Source: Phoebastria nigripes
Taxonomy: Eukaryota; Chordata; Aves; Procellariiformes; Diomedeidae
Direction: 5' to 3'
DNA: 64,000 nt
Assembly: GCA_035582835.1 (NCBI GenBank)
Contig: JAYKAV010003077.1
Coordinates: forward strand, 786,808 to 850,807
Shown: positions 1 through 12,000 of the stretch, one piece after another
How positions within the stretch are numbered: position 1 is the stretch's first letter
Layout: every line of letters starts with the position of its first letter
Position numbers and translations under genes: made by a program
The notes under the pieces: model-generated
What the model was told of the DNA's origin: nothing
Databases searched by the model: none
Seen by the model: only the letters and a program-made list of their open reading frames with translations

Positions 1-21
1 TTTTTTTTTTTTTTTTTTTTT
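1..21 (+). repeat. Poly-T tract (T21) at window edge
   Basis: Twenty-one Ts open the window. The true length cannot be known because the window starts inside the tract. Confidence 0.95.
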
Positions 22-1942
22 GATTTGGAGCCAAATTTTGTCCTTGGTTACACCTGTATCCGTCCAGACTAACGCCTCTGAGAGAACTTACTCTGGTGTA
101 GTTGAAGGGAGGATTTGTTCACTTCAACAAACCTCCACATGGTTGGTGTTAGACTCGTGTAAGCAATAACGAACAAATGTTGAGGTAACAACNAGACTCA
201 ATTTTACCACCATTTCTCACCTGGTGAGCCCATCCATGAGTGCCATGCTCAAACCAGAGAGAGGAGGAGCGTGAATACATGCTTGTCAGCAAGAGTCAGA
301 TTTGCATGCTTATGTTTTGGACAAAATTCTGTTCTTCCTCAAACAAAGCCCCAGTTAGTATCGTTAGGGGTTTTATGGGAATATAGACTCGAGAATTTGG
401 CTGTAGTCCTTTTTGGAGGGGAAGTGAAGAGCAAGTTTTATGGTCAGAACTTGGTAGGGCGTTTTAGAAAATGTCTTTATTCTGTTTCACTTATTTGTTT
501 ATTTTCCACTTGAAATGAAAAGAATTGCTGTGCTCTTTTCTCTTTGCAAAGCCAAGAATGGCTACTACTTGCATCCTGTCGTAATCCTGTATCACTAAAA
601 AGGAGCGTAGAAACATTACCCAGTTCTGCCAGCTAATATCACATTCAGATAAAACAATAGCTCGCACACTGAGACTTGACATACTTTTAATGTTCATGTG
701 ATAGGTGGCACATTTTGACCTAACGATTTCATGCTGCGTTGAGAAATAATGTCACAAAATCATTGTTAGGTGCTTTTTCCTGCAGCTCGGTGTGTATGTT
801 GAAAAAGTTGTTTCTGAGGATCAGAGGGAGATGAAGGTGTCTAAGGCACAAGCCCAGCGTGGCAGGAATTACTGTGTGCGTTGCGTGTAGCAGCCTGAAG
901 TTTTTATTGTAATTTTAGTGTTGGTGAGGAGGTTGTGAGTGGCTGGTGGAGCGAGATATCTCAGCACTGGGGAGATGTTTAGGTGTTGAATTGAGACAGG
1001 AAGCCTTGGGTGCCATGGAGAGGTGCCCTGGTATTTATACATCTCATACTTTGGGTCTGCCCCCGACTTGTTGGAGGCCATGGAGGTTTCTCCCCAGGTT
1101 CCAGAAAACTTTTGTGCCCAGCATGTGACAAGACTGCCCNAGCCCAAGCTTTGTGCTTGAACTTCAGCCTTTTCTCAGGCTTAGCACTTTCACATGGAGA
1201 AAGTGTGCAGAGACGGAGGGTGTTTTGTCTGCTTGATGTGAAAACCAGTGAGGAGCGAAGTNCAGAGCATATTCACTGCTGGAAGATCTAAACCCGCAGC
1301 CTAGAAGAGGGGAAGCAGGCAGGTGGTGGCTTGCACGGGAGGGGATAGCCACCACGGAGGGATGAGGCTGAGCTCTCTGCTTATGAGGACATCTTTCCAG
1401 CAGTAGGTGTGTGAGTTGGGTGGATGCAGGGTGTTGTCCCAGGATCTTCTTATGAATGCTGTATATAAAGTTGCGAACAAGGATTTCAGTATAGCTTCAT
1501 TTTACCTGTCCTTTACTAAATGCTTTGTGTTGGGGTGACTGAAAAAGCCCACGTTGTACGAAATACCCGATTGTGTGAGGCTTCTAGTTGGCAAGGGGAC
1601 ACAAGCGCTGCACAAGAAGAGCATGCATCCCGTGGCCACTGTAGCTTCAGTAGGAGTCATCCGTGTCTGTTATGGTTACGTTGATAAAAGTTCCCATCCC
1701 TTGAAGCAAAATTATCTTTTAAACCAGCTCCCACTCTCGGAGCTGCTTTTCTGTCCAGGTATCAGTAGCCTTCTCNTGCTTCTCAAGTGTAAATTGTTTG
1801 GTGTAGAAATAGAGGCCATCTGCTTCTAGTTATCTGTCTCTGGGTTTATGGCAGCCCGTACCTTGGTCTTTCTAATGTTTAGAGGGCAATAGAGGGGAAG
1901 AAGGAGTTGGAACGAAGACAGTGGGTTCTCATTGTTGATTGA

Positions 1943-1980
1943 TTTTTTTTTTTTTTTTCTTTTCTTTTCTTTTCTTTTCC
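1943..1980 (+). repeat. T16 followed by (CTTTT)n
   Basis: A run of 16 T (1943-1958) passes directly into four copies of a 5-base CTTTT unit. It is a simple-sequence tract with no coding value; the short phenylalanine-rich frame across it is an artefact of the repeat. Confidence 0.93.
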
Positions 1981-2933
1981 TTGGAGTGACAGTTGAGCAA
2001 ATCCAGTGTTATCACAGATGTGGCCAGGCTGATCCTTGCCTGGCCTCACTAGACTCTGGTGTAACGATGTTCTCTGTAGGCCTGTGTCCTACACTGCGGA
2101 GCATCTTGAAGCTTTGACCTTCAGAGACCTGCACTTACTCTGTATTTAAGGAGCTGAGACGTGGTCCTACAATTTGATCTGATTCACCAGATCCTCCTGT
2201 GAGTAGCCTTGCTGGGACTGACTGCAGCAAGCTCTGCAGTTTACTCCGGAGCAGTTACACATCACTTCCTTGACCTCCCAAAATCTTTCAGCCTGTAAAA
2301 AGAGAAAGGCGTAGAGGCTCGGTACCCGTGTTAGTGTGATCGGTGTCTTGTCAAGTTGACCGCTTTCCCCAGCTTGGTGTAGCCCGTGCTGCATCGCTGG
2401 TGTGTTTGTTACCAACAATAATAGCATGAGGTTCTCCAAACCCAGGTGGGCATTTTAGACACCAGTTTGACAGGGAAAGGGCATTTTTCATGACGTGATA
2501 AATCAATCCGTTGGAGTGACTTTCTCCATGATGTGCTCTGGCAGTGCTGGCGAGGAGGTTTCTGTGGAGCTCTCTGGCGAGGTGAGATTCCGCGAAGATG
2601 TTTGTCTCCCTCCTACCCCCTGGTGCGTAGGACTTCGGCCAGGAGACCAATGTGACATGGCTGTTGACGTGCTGTGGTGAAGATGGTTTACTGTGATGAG
2701 AAATGAAATCTGACCTGAATGTTAAGATAGCTTAAAGCCTGGGAAGTACTTGATGTTTCCTGAGTCAGCTCTGACCATCCCTATGGAGTAAGCAGTTGGT
2801 TTCAGGTTTTCTGAACACTGAGTAAGGTAATGAGGTTTTTCTGCGGATGTTTGTTTAGCTTCAGCTCNGGCAGTTCATCTGACAAGCCTGAAATGGGACA
2901 TAGATATTTATAAAGCACAGATGGAAGTGGTGT

Positions 2934-2953
2934 GGGGCGGGAAGGGGGGGGGG
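2934..2953 (+). repeat. G-rich run, G-quadruplex candidate
   Basis: The stretch reads G4-C-G3-AA-G10. The long final run can supply two tracts, giving four G3 tracts with very short loops, the usual requirement for a stable quadruplex on the plus strand. Confidence 0.6.
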
Positions 2954-2999
2954 ACTTGCATTTAAATGGGGATTCTTGTTTCATAAAACTGGCACAATT

Positions 3000-3245
3000 T
3001 CTCGCCGTGCGTTTGCTGAGCTAATTTCTGTTCAGCACGCAGGCATTAGTCTGTTTTGAGACCATGCTAAATTATCGTCGGGTAAAGCCCAATATAATTA
3101 ATTACAAATGAGAAATGCTGACAAATATTTGTCAAGGAGCTGTTTAATGAGCTTCAAATTCTGTGTCAGATGATTCCATCCACCTAGTGTAAATAATTTT
3201 TAAGCAATTGTTCCACCGAGTTTGTGTGATTTAGGCAGATGTTAG
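3000..3245. promoter_or_regulatory. AT-rich block with homeodomain-type sites and a 16-bp palindrome
   Basis: This block has high sequence complexity, no simple repeats and many TAAT cores, including 'ataattaattac' near 3093. A perfect 16-bp palindrome, tgacaaatatttgtca, lies at 3119-3134. The character resembles conserved noncoding elements around developmental genes. Conservation cannot be tested here, so the regulatory reading is inference only. Confidence 0.22.
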
Positions 3246-6200
3246 CTACAGCAGTTCTACATATTNGACAGATAAAATAATATAAAACTAGATGGAGTAA
3301 AGCTTAACAGCTGCTGTGGGCTTTAAAATAGAGACACTACTGTTACACAAACAAGATGTGGAAGTAACAGGAAGGTTTTGAAGATACCATGGTCTCAGTT
3401 GTGTGTCTGTGTGNACTGACAGTGTAGCTCTGCGTATGCATCTGAATGCAGGAATTTGCTTTAATAACCGTTGTGTGATCACTAGGCACGGCCCACTGAA
3501 AATAGAAATAGCTTGGCTGTGTGACAGCAGAAGCTTTGGGCTGGACACCAGAATGGCTGGCTTGCAGTGTGGTTTTCCTCCCCAAATCACTCTCTTCTCA
3601 CCAGCCTTTTAGCTGGCCTGATTAGCCTGTTTACTTAAATTCTCTGAGATTTCAAGCAAGTTTGTTCTGCCTTGTCTCTATCCCTTCATATTTCAAAAGG
3701 AATTTGATCTTCATGCCTTACCGCAGCAGCATCATAACATCAGGTGTTTGTTCAGTGCTGTCAGCAAATCTTGGTAGCCCTTCTTGTGTTTATTGACTGC
3801 TTAGATGCTTAGGTGTTTGTCCTGGTCTCTGTTTGCACATGCAAGTCTGCAGATTTAGACCAGCAGAGAAAAGAAGGGAGTAGCTAAATGAAGATATCTG
3901 CGGATGGTGAGTTGCACTAGGTTTTGCGTGACACTGGGATATCATATGAAGTGATGCGCTTATTATTTTCACTGTGTATTTAGAGGAAACAGTAAATTGA
4001 CCTGAGATCAAATTTTGAGATAACCTTGACAGAGCAACTGAATCTCTTGTTGAGAACCCTCAGCAACCAGAACTGAAAAAACAGCAACCCAAACTGAAAG
4101 CAGGACTGAAAACAGCAGGATGCATATTCCACTAAAGGAACCTCTTGGGTAATTTTTGAAACCTGTGTTGCTACAATTTGGGCACCTGAATACTTCTTAA
4201 ATACTTTAAAATTACTTTTAAAAGCCTGATACTTTTCTGGGAGGCTGGATATCCACAACTCCCACTGACTTCTTGCAGCTGTTGAAGAGTTGAAACTGTC
4301 TCTTTGGGCAGATAATGACCGAGATTTGTGGTTGTTGCATAAATATTCTTTTAAACTCCTGAAGGTAACAGTGTAATGAAGGTGGGGATTTTTGCCATTC
4401 CTGTAGGTGGTAGTAGGAGGCACGATAGGCTTGAGTTGAAGAAGGAAGAGTTTAAACTATAAGGACAAGTTCTTTAGGTAAATGTGATTCAAGTAGTCTG
4501 CACTGGCCCCGCTCTTTAAGATTAACATTAATGGGAATTATGCCACATATCAATAGGACAAAAGACACCCTTATTCTTTTTTATCTTGGCATCTTTTTTT
4601 GCTGCTATTTGGGTGAGAAAGTAAGACCCTTCTCATTAAATATCTGGGGCCTTTGCTGGGATGAGAGAGTGTAAAGAAACAGATTTATAAAATAAGGGTA
4701 AAGGATCAGGAACTTGGAAGGAAAATGATCACTAGGGAAAGGCAAAAAAAAAAATCAGCAGAAAGACATCAAGGGGCTGAGTAATTGAAAGATTGAGTTA
4801 CAACACTGAGATCAATAGAGAAATATCAGGGACTGGCTGGGAACACTGTGAACTAGAGGGGGATGTTGTTACCGAAAGTGGAAGTTTCAGGTAAGATCCA
4901 TTGCTGTGTACGTAAATGCTCCTCGGTGAGAGCCCTGCTGCCAGTACCGAGGGGGAATACTCAACAAAATCTGTCCCCACTTAAAAAGTCGTTAAACCCG
5001 GTAACTCTTCAGCTGGGAGAAAGGCAGAATGATTCTTCACTCAATGAGATGGCCCCTGTTTCGCCCCCTGTCTCTGTGACTATGTTTTTTTTTTTTTTTT
5101 AAGGACTGTTTCTATCAGTTTGACTGGAAGACCCTACCACATTACACCGGGGGTCTGACCTGCAGCCTTGTAATTATCTGCAGCTAAATTAGAAGTTTAA
5201 TCTTTGTTCTGAGCAACAATAAGTTGAGTCAGATAGGTTTTAAAAATAGCCCAAGCTCAAGTTTAGTGAAGTCTCAAATGCAATTAATAAAAGGGTAATG
5301 GAGTTAGGAAGTTGCGGGCTGAAATGTGGAAATGTTTAACTCTCGGTTTTCCTTTACTTGAACTGCAGTGCTTTGCTGAGGCAATGTCGCCTTGGTTCTG
5401 NGAGGGGAAATTGCTTCCAACGTTTCTCTGTGTTCTTGTACATCATCCTTATGATTTATCAGTTCAGTATCTGTGTTCTCGTTGGGGTTTGGCTCGGTAT
5501 GTGCCACAAATTACCAGCTGTATGCATTTTTTGTATAGTCAGTCTGTTGTCGTTTTGACTTGATGCCAAGCCATGGTGAAGACCACTTCAGAACATCATA
5601 GTCCTCTAAACTCCTTTGTTGTAAAATGGATATGAAAATCCACTTTGGGAGTAACGAGAAATGGCTAATGCAGGTAGGGATTTGTTTTGCTGTAACAGCA
5701 GAACGTGCAGTGGCAATTTGTCAGATCCCCAGCCCAGCTCTGCTGTACTATTTGCCTTTAAATAGTGTGTTACCTTAATATCTTGAGATTTTTCTCCTTG
5801 TATCTTGGCAACACTACTGCTGAAGTTCACACACTCATGCGGTGGAGAGAGAAGGTTTTACCCAAAAGGGTAAATCTTTAGTCTGGTAAATATTATAGGA
5901 AGGAGTTTTGGTTCTGTCCTCCTCTGCAGGAGTGGTGGAATAAAAGTCAGCAAAAGCAGCTGATTATTCCTTGGCACTGCACGTTTTTCTGTTTGTGAGT
6001 TTTTGCCTATCGGGTTTAATTTGATCACGTTGCGTGACGTATGCTCCATGTGGATTTACTTGGTATTTGGTGTGCGTCTTGGTCCTACTGGTTTTAAAAT
6101 CTCCTGAGACAAAGACGCGGGAGACGTGCAGAGGTGTATTGATATCTGATGTGCCCAAGTTCCTGGCTGTCTGAACTTTAGATTGTGTAATGCTGGCTGA

Positions 6201-8206
6201 TGCACATATTACTGATATGATTAATATCGCACGTCCAAATGGGAATAGTTACTCCGCAGCCACGCAGGAGATCAGTTTGGTGTTCTCTCCAGAAATGGTC
6301 ACCCTTTAATCTGTCTCACATGTGTTTGCCAGCTTCCGAAAGTGGAAGTTGCTTCTCCTCTAGAATCAGTGCTTTTATAAATTGCCTCTTTTCATACTTT
6401 TATTTGGTAGCAAAGGCGACTTACTGGTTTGGGAATAAAACCACTGCCAACCTGTCTTCCCCATCCACAAGCCTGGGCTTGTCCTTTGTTGGATGAGCTC
6501 ATGAAAACAAGCAAACATCTTCAGCCTTTGAGACGTGCCCTGTGCTGAGCGTCATTTGAATGAAGCCATCTGGGGCAGGTGTGTGGATGCTGCAGGATGA
6601 AAGCGCACACCTCAGTTGGAGAGGTAGATAGAGGTGGGCACCAGGAGGTTCTAGGTTAGATTAACTTTTAGGTGGCTGAAGTTCTGGAGAGGTACTCCTT
6701 GTGTTGCAGGGTAATTGTAACAGAGTTGTATCAGACTTTAAAACATGTTTTACACTCCCATGCAATCAAACAGTGGTCAGATCCAGAACCAAATTCATGA
6801 AAGTTTGTGAGAAGCCTTGCTCCATAATGGCTGACTATGAGAAGGACAATTTTTTAGAGGAGAGTATGTAACAGTGATAATATCTGGTGCAGATGCCCCC
6901 TTACCTGTCAGTGAAATCTGCAAGCCACTATCACCTTTTTCCCTACGTGCGGGTACAGGTTACCGTGTCCCGGGCGACCCACCCTCGGAGCTCGGGGTGA
7001 CCCAGGTTGCAGGTTGCTCTGGAGTGTCCTACAGCTGCTGTTAACTCACCCTCCCGGTATAGTAAAGGCATTTTCATTTCTTTGCCCGTGAAGTGGAACC
7101 AATGAGACAGAAGTGCTTGCCACCGACTTCTCCTGGACCACATGCAGGTGGCTCTCAGGCATGGGAGAGCAGTGTCCCTGGGTACAAAATGCGTGTGGTG
7201 TAACTTCTCCCTCCTGGCAAGTTTTGACAGCCCATGTTTTGCTGTTTGCACACCATTTCCTATTGCTGAGACTTAGATGAGTTACAAACATGGTGATAAT
7301 TGCTCAAGGCATTGATTTTTATTTATTTTCGCTCTGGAAGGCCTAAGTGACCTGAGACCTTTCAGTCTGAGAATCTGCTTCAGTTTTTTTGAGATCTCCT
7401 CTTACACGGATGGTGGGAATGGAGGAGAGGCGGCCGAAGGACCTGGCTCGTTGCTATGAAATGGGGATGTCCGGCTGGGGGGCTGTAGGCTCTGTTGTTC
7501 ACCTGGCTCTTGACCGCTTTTGTCACCTTCGTCTTGGCTTCTGCACCTCCAGGTGCTTAGCACCGTATGTCTCTGGACGGTGCCATGAGTGTCCTTCAAG
7601 GCTCCTCCAGAAACTGGCATCTGGGCCCCAGCTTCCAGAAGGCCCAGGGGAAGGAGCCGGGAGGTGCCGCTGTTGCAAGAGCTGGGTAACACGCGCTCTC
7701 CAGCTTGCTCCAGAGCTGGCCAAATGTGTTGAATGGCCGGGCATGATGTGATGTCCATCGGAGCAGGCACTGATGGAGGGCTGAGACAGCGAAAGTAGTT
7801 TTGACCTCCAAGGAGTCTGTGTGGTAAGAAGGCAAGCGAAGAAGTGCTGCTGTTGTGGACGATTTATGTTGTAACTCTGTTAGTGTTGTGGGTTTTAATG
7901 CACGTCAAGGGCACTTTGACCTTTGAATGGAATCTTTTGGTGTGAAATTTTGCCTTTTCTCCTCTCCTTCCTTCCCTTAAAGAAAATTCAAAATAAATAC
8001 TGAAAATCAAAACCGTCTGTTTTGAGGGGACCAAATTGCTGCTCTTTATTTTATGTGATTTGGATATTACTGAACGATTAAAAGTCCTAGTAATTTTTAC
8101 TGGCTGGCTATTGTGCTTTTAGGCAGTGACTCTTCTAGCATTAGTCATTTTAACTATGGAAAAAAATAATAAAAATGCAATTAATGTGGCTCAACAGCTG
8201 AGTCTG
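3246..8206. other. Unique noncoding DNA, no gene seen
   Basis: Mostly AT-rich to neutral sequence, with a moderately GC-rich stretch at about 6950-7780 where open frames of about 120 codons run on both strands. Overlapping antisense frames are typical of GC-rich noncoding DNA and have no recognisable domains. Three AAATAA/AATAAA-type hexamers occur near 7989 without a supporting gene end. Confidence 0.5.
5085..5100 (+). repeat. Poly-T tract (T16)
   Basis: Sixteen uninterrupted Ts in otherwise unique noncoding DNA. Confidence 0.9.
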
Positions 8207-8251
8207 CTGGACTTTAAAAAAAAAAAAAAAAAAAACAAAAAAAAAAAAAAG

Positions 8252-8287
<36 letters not shown>

Positions 8288-8325
8288 GTTCTGGACTTTA
8301 AAAAAAAAAAAAAAAAGAAAAAAAG
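8207..8325 (+). repeat. A-rich low-complexity island with an internal duplication
   Basis: About 110 bases are almost pure A, broken by single c, gct, gtagtt and g interruptions. The phrase ctggacttta followed by a long A run occurs twice, at 8207 and at 8291, an offset of 84 bases. This suggests tandem duplication of one 'ctggacttt + poly-A' unit by slippage or an assembly collapse or expansion. The lysine-rich frame across it is an artefact. Confidence 0.9.
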
Positions 8326-8648
8326 TAAATTTTAATGAGTTCTGGGATCAGAAAGATACATCTGGTAGATGGATTTGCCAAGTTTTCAACCTCAGAATGT
8401 GTGTTGAAAAACGCAGTGAATTATGTAGCTACAAAAGTGGATCTTTGCATGTTTATAAGACCTCAGTGCAATCTCCTTATATTTGCCTAATGACAAACAG
8501 ACGTTCTCACAGAGGCGCAGCCCAGAAGGACACACATGTGCTCAAACAGCTCTGTAAGCTGATAGTATTTGTATCAGAATGCTGCTACTAGTGAAGGAAT
8601 TTTAGAGGATCCATTAAATATAGGGAAAAAAATATCTTGGTATTGGAT

Positions 8649-8701
8649 GAAAGAAAAGAGAAGGAAGGGAAAGGGGTGGGGAGAGAGAGAGGAGAGGGAG
8701 C
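8649..8701 (+). repeat. Purine-rich tract
   Basis: A nearly pure A/G stretch of about 50 bases, including a (GA)n core near 8680-8690. Long homopurine tracts can form triplex (H-DNA), but this is only a sequence property. Confidence 0.8.
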
Positions 8702-9010
8702 ACTGAAACTTTAAATGTACATGATGTGTGGGCTAAGATATTGTGCCTCCACTGCTGAACCAGAAAATTTATAACAACTGTTTGTCATGTGTATGTATTT
8801 ATAGCCATTCACATAATGAAGAAGTTTCATGAGGTTGTAATAACATATCAAGATGGATGTAATTAAAACAGAAGCAAATTGACACCTCTAGATTAAAGGC
8901 AAACTCTAAACTAATACACCTGTACGCTGTCACTTATGTATTAGTTGTCTGGGGCAGTCTGCCAGATATGCAAATAAAAAGGCATTGGCAAATTTCCTTG
9001 GATGTGCGGT
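8702..9010. promoter_or_regulatory. AT-rich block with a perfect POU octamer
   Basis: About 300 bases of high-complexity AT-rich sequence without repeats. A perfect ATGCAAAT octamer, the classical POU-domain site, lies at 8968-8975. TAAT- and TTTAT-type sites surround it. The block resembles a conserved noncoding enhancer, but there is no conservation evidence, and an octamer by itself is expected about twice per 64 kb by chance. Confidence 0.22.
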
Positions 9011-12000
9011 TATGAAAAACCCAACTATTTAATCTTTTACCTAGCCCTGTTCAGGTTTGTAGCAATGGTAGAATTTATTAATTTGGTGTCACTAATGCTT
9101 CGTGATGGGAATGAGCTAAATGACACAGAGGGGTGCGGAAAGAAGCAAGAAGAAATACAGAGCAGGTGACTGCTGGAGAATAATATTCTTTACAGTGGGA
9201 CCCTTCCCTTAGAAGAGAGGTGTCAACTGGGCCGTTTCCGATCTGTCCTAACTCTCGAAACTGTAGAGGGCTAAAGAGTCCTTGACATGGACTTTCTGTA
9301 GCATTTGAGCTCAGTTAAATGCTTTTGAAAACTGCACTGTAACAACAGATTTTGGTTCTGTCGTGCTGCAGGTGATTGGGGTTGCCAGTAAGGAAACTTC
9401 TTCTAAAATTTATAGCTTTCAGATATACTGGCACAATTCAAATCTGATGTAAATCATTGCTGAGTCTGTGAAATGGCTGTAAAGTATCTTAGCAATTTTA
9501 TGTAATAGTATTTTTCAACTTGTTGCAATTTGCAGAAGCCTCAAATTTTTCCAGTGGAGTTGTGGACACCTGTATAGTGAATTTAAGCCTGCAGTCAATA
9601 GGTTTGCTCTCTGAATTAATGCTCTTGGGGTTCTTAGAAGTAGTCTGCAAATTACTGATGTAAAATAGGCTGTTGGCATGCAGCAGGGAGGGAATTCTTT
9701 GCCTTGTTAGTTCCAGGCCTGTGAATGGAAGTACCAGCCTTGCTTTTGAGTAACTTGCACTTGCAGATAACCTGCATTCCTTTAAAAGCCCCAGGGATGG
9801 AAATAGGGCCTCACGTGGCTTGTGTATAACCCCCGTGGCTGGTGATTAGGGTTTTCTGTTAAACAGCTGATGGTGGTACCTCCAGCTCCTCCTCCCTGAG
9901 TATGAAAAATCTTACCTTTTGTGGACGTGGTGGCATTTCCTCCGGGAGCGGCAGTCCTAGAGACCCGCATCCCGCTGCATCCAGTAACCTCCTCAGATGG
10001 CTGCAGACACTTGGGTTTGTAACATTAATTTATGAGTAGATTGATATGACTGCAGGTCTGGAGAGCTCAATGAAGCCCAAAATACCCGAATTCAGTTTTG
10101 AATTTGGGCTTGAAGTTCTTTGCCCCAGTCGGGGAGGAACCAGAAGGAAATCCAGCCATCTGCCTTGCAAGGTGTTGCCGTCACAAGCCTGCTTCTGCCC
10201 GTGGTGCTGGGCTGTGGGCTGTAGTTCTGCGGAGAGGTGGCTGCAAAGCGCACCCATTTGCAGGGAGCTGTCTGCATAAAAGCTCCAATGGGCATGTTTT
10301 GTTATACTTTTTCTGAATTGAAAAGACTCCTTTTTTAATACGTCTGGACATTAAGGATCAATCATACGAGGTACGTGGCTTCAAAGTGATTTCAAACGGT
10401 AGGATTTTTGTCTTCAATACTTCAACAACTTTTCTTCCACCTTTAATCTTTCATGAGCGGAAGCTTCAAAAGATAATTAGTAAAACATGCTTTTATCTGC
10501 ATTTATCTCAAAACANGATTAATTTTTTAACTGCAATTACAGCAATCATTTCAAGTTTCCTCTATATTAATGAGTAAAGGATTTTTTTTGAGGGAGCGAG
10601 AGCCTAAATATGGCTATATTGGCCGAGTTGAAAGGCACATTTATGAGTGTGCGTTTTGTTTTCATTGCTAGGGATTGAATTTCCGGTTCCAGGAAGTAAT
10701 ATTTCACATGGATTAAGGTCTTTGAAATGCTCTTGCCCAGCTTCACTGGATCATTTTGAGGAGCTGACAATGTTAAGAACTGGATCATGCTCTTTGCTAG
10801 ACCTGGCTACTGAATACCCAGTTACACGTTCCCCTCGTGTTAGTGCTTTTTCNCTCTGCCCTATGGACGTGTGACTGGCAGGATATCCTCTGCATGCCGC
10901 TCTTGGCATTGAAACGTAAGATATACGATGCAGCCTGTTTGTCGTTAATGAATTGGCAATGAACTTGTAAATTTTCACCTTTACCATTTCTGTCTTTGTT
11001 ATAGGCAGCTTAAGGCATTTTTTATTACTGTTTCACTTCAGGGAGAAAGGTGTTCATGTCTGTTCCTTTCATTGTTGCTGCTACTAACGTATGCAGGACT
11101 GTCCAACTGGTGTCCTGCAGCCTGGATCCCAGCTGTAGGTTGAGCGTGTCACCTGTCCGGATTTTGAGCACCTCCTGTCCGTCTGGTTGTTGGTCCTCCA
11201 TGGCTCACACCAGTGCCCTTGGAAAATGGTGCCACCAGCACAGAGGTATCCCAAAACAGGTATCCAGCCCAGAGCCTCCAAAAGCAATGGACCGCTCTGG
11301 GGGATTACTGAAAAGAAACAGAATTAGAAACACTTTTCAGTAGAGTACAGCTTTTGTGTAATTTTGCCCTGTGAAGGCTGCTCATCAGCCCTGCCTCCTG
11401 CTTCTCCATGAACAGGAGGGAGAGATTTTGGGCTGGAGCTGCAGTTTTGCTGCTCTGTGCCTCCAAAAGTGACTAGGCAGAGGCTGCTGGAAGTGATGCT
11501 GGGGTGATGGCATGGCCTCAGTTACTGCAGCAGAGCCCGAGCAGTGAGGTAAATGGAGCAGGTGTTTGACACTGTACCTATAAGAAGTGTAAAGACCTAA
11601 CTTTTCTCCCCCCCCCCCCGCCCCCTTCAGTTAGGCCCAAATCATGGATGTCAGAGGTGGTTCGGAGTAAGCCTGCATGGCCTTGGTTCANGTCTGATTT
11701 TAGCTTCTAAATTGGGATTGCAGTAACCCTGCCCTGCAGTCGCTGGGGAGGTGGATGGGACAACGACTGCAACAGTGGATTGGGCAGCTGCATAGGAAAG
11801 CATGCGAGTGTATAATCAGATTCCTGATAAAACCACGTCTCTAAGTCCCTTGAATGGGTAGCTTTGCTGTGAATAGGCTCATAAGGTCTGCTGTGGCTCC
11901 TTTCTTTGTTTGGTACTCTGACAAAAAATTGCTCTGGTATCCTTGTTGGCATATTTTTACATCTGTTATCCATATTTTGGATTTGTTCTGGCTGCAGTCT

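Larger units (their letters stand above)
22..2999. other. Unique noncoding DNA, no gene seen
   Basis: Mixed-composition sequence with five single Ns. Open frames are all short (under 100 codons), overlap on both strands and match nothing known. Splice-like motifs occur, but none bounds a convincing exon. Only the poly-T/(CTTTT)n tract and the G-rich run stand out. Confidence 0.55.

Noticed and set aside
6908..7251. Strong minus-strand donor ACTGACAG|GTAAGG near 6907
   Set aside because: Every frame ending at this donor meets a stop within about 25 codons upstream and no acceptor lies between.
7389..7770. Opposing open frames of about 120 codons on both strands
   Set aside because: Paired sense/antisense frames are typical of GC-rich noncoding DNA; no motif recognised in either.
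8217..8335. Lysine-rich open frame across the A-rich island
   Set aside because: The frame is open only because poly-A contains no stop; it is a low-complexity artefact, as are the phenylalanine-rich frames over poly-T tracts.
9916..10000. Minus-strand segment with strong AAAAG|GTAAGA donor and open frame
   Set aside because: The acceptor tract (aacccaagtgtctgcag) is purine-interrupted, the segment is only 85 bp, and no phase-compatible neighbour exists.
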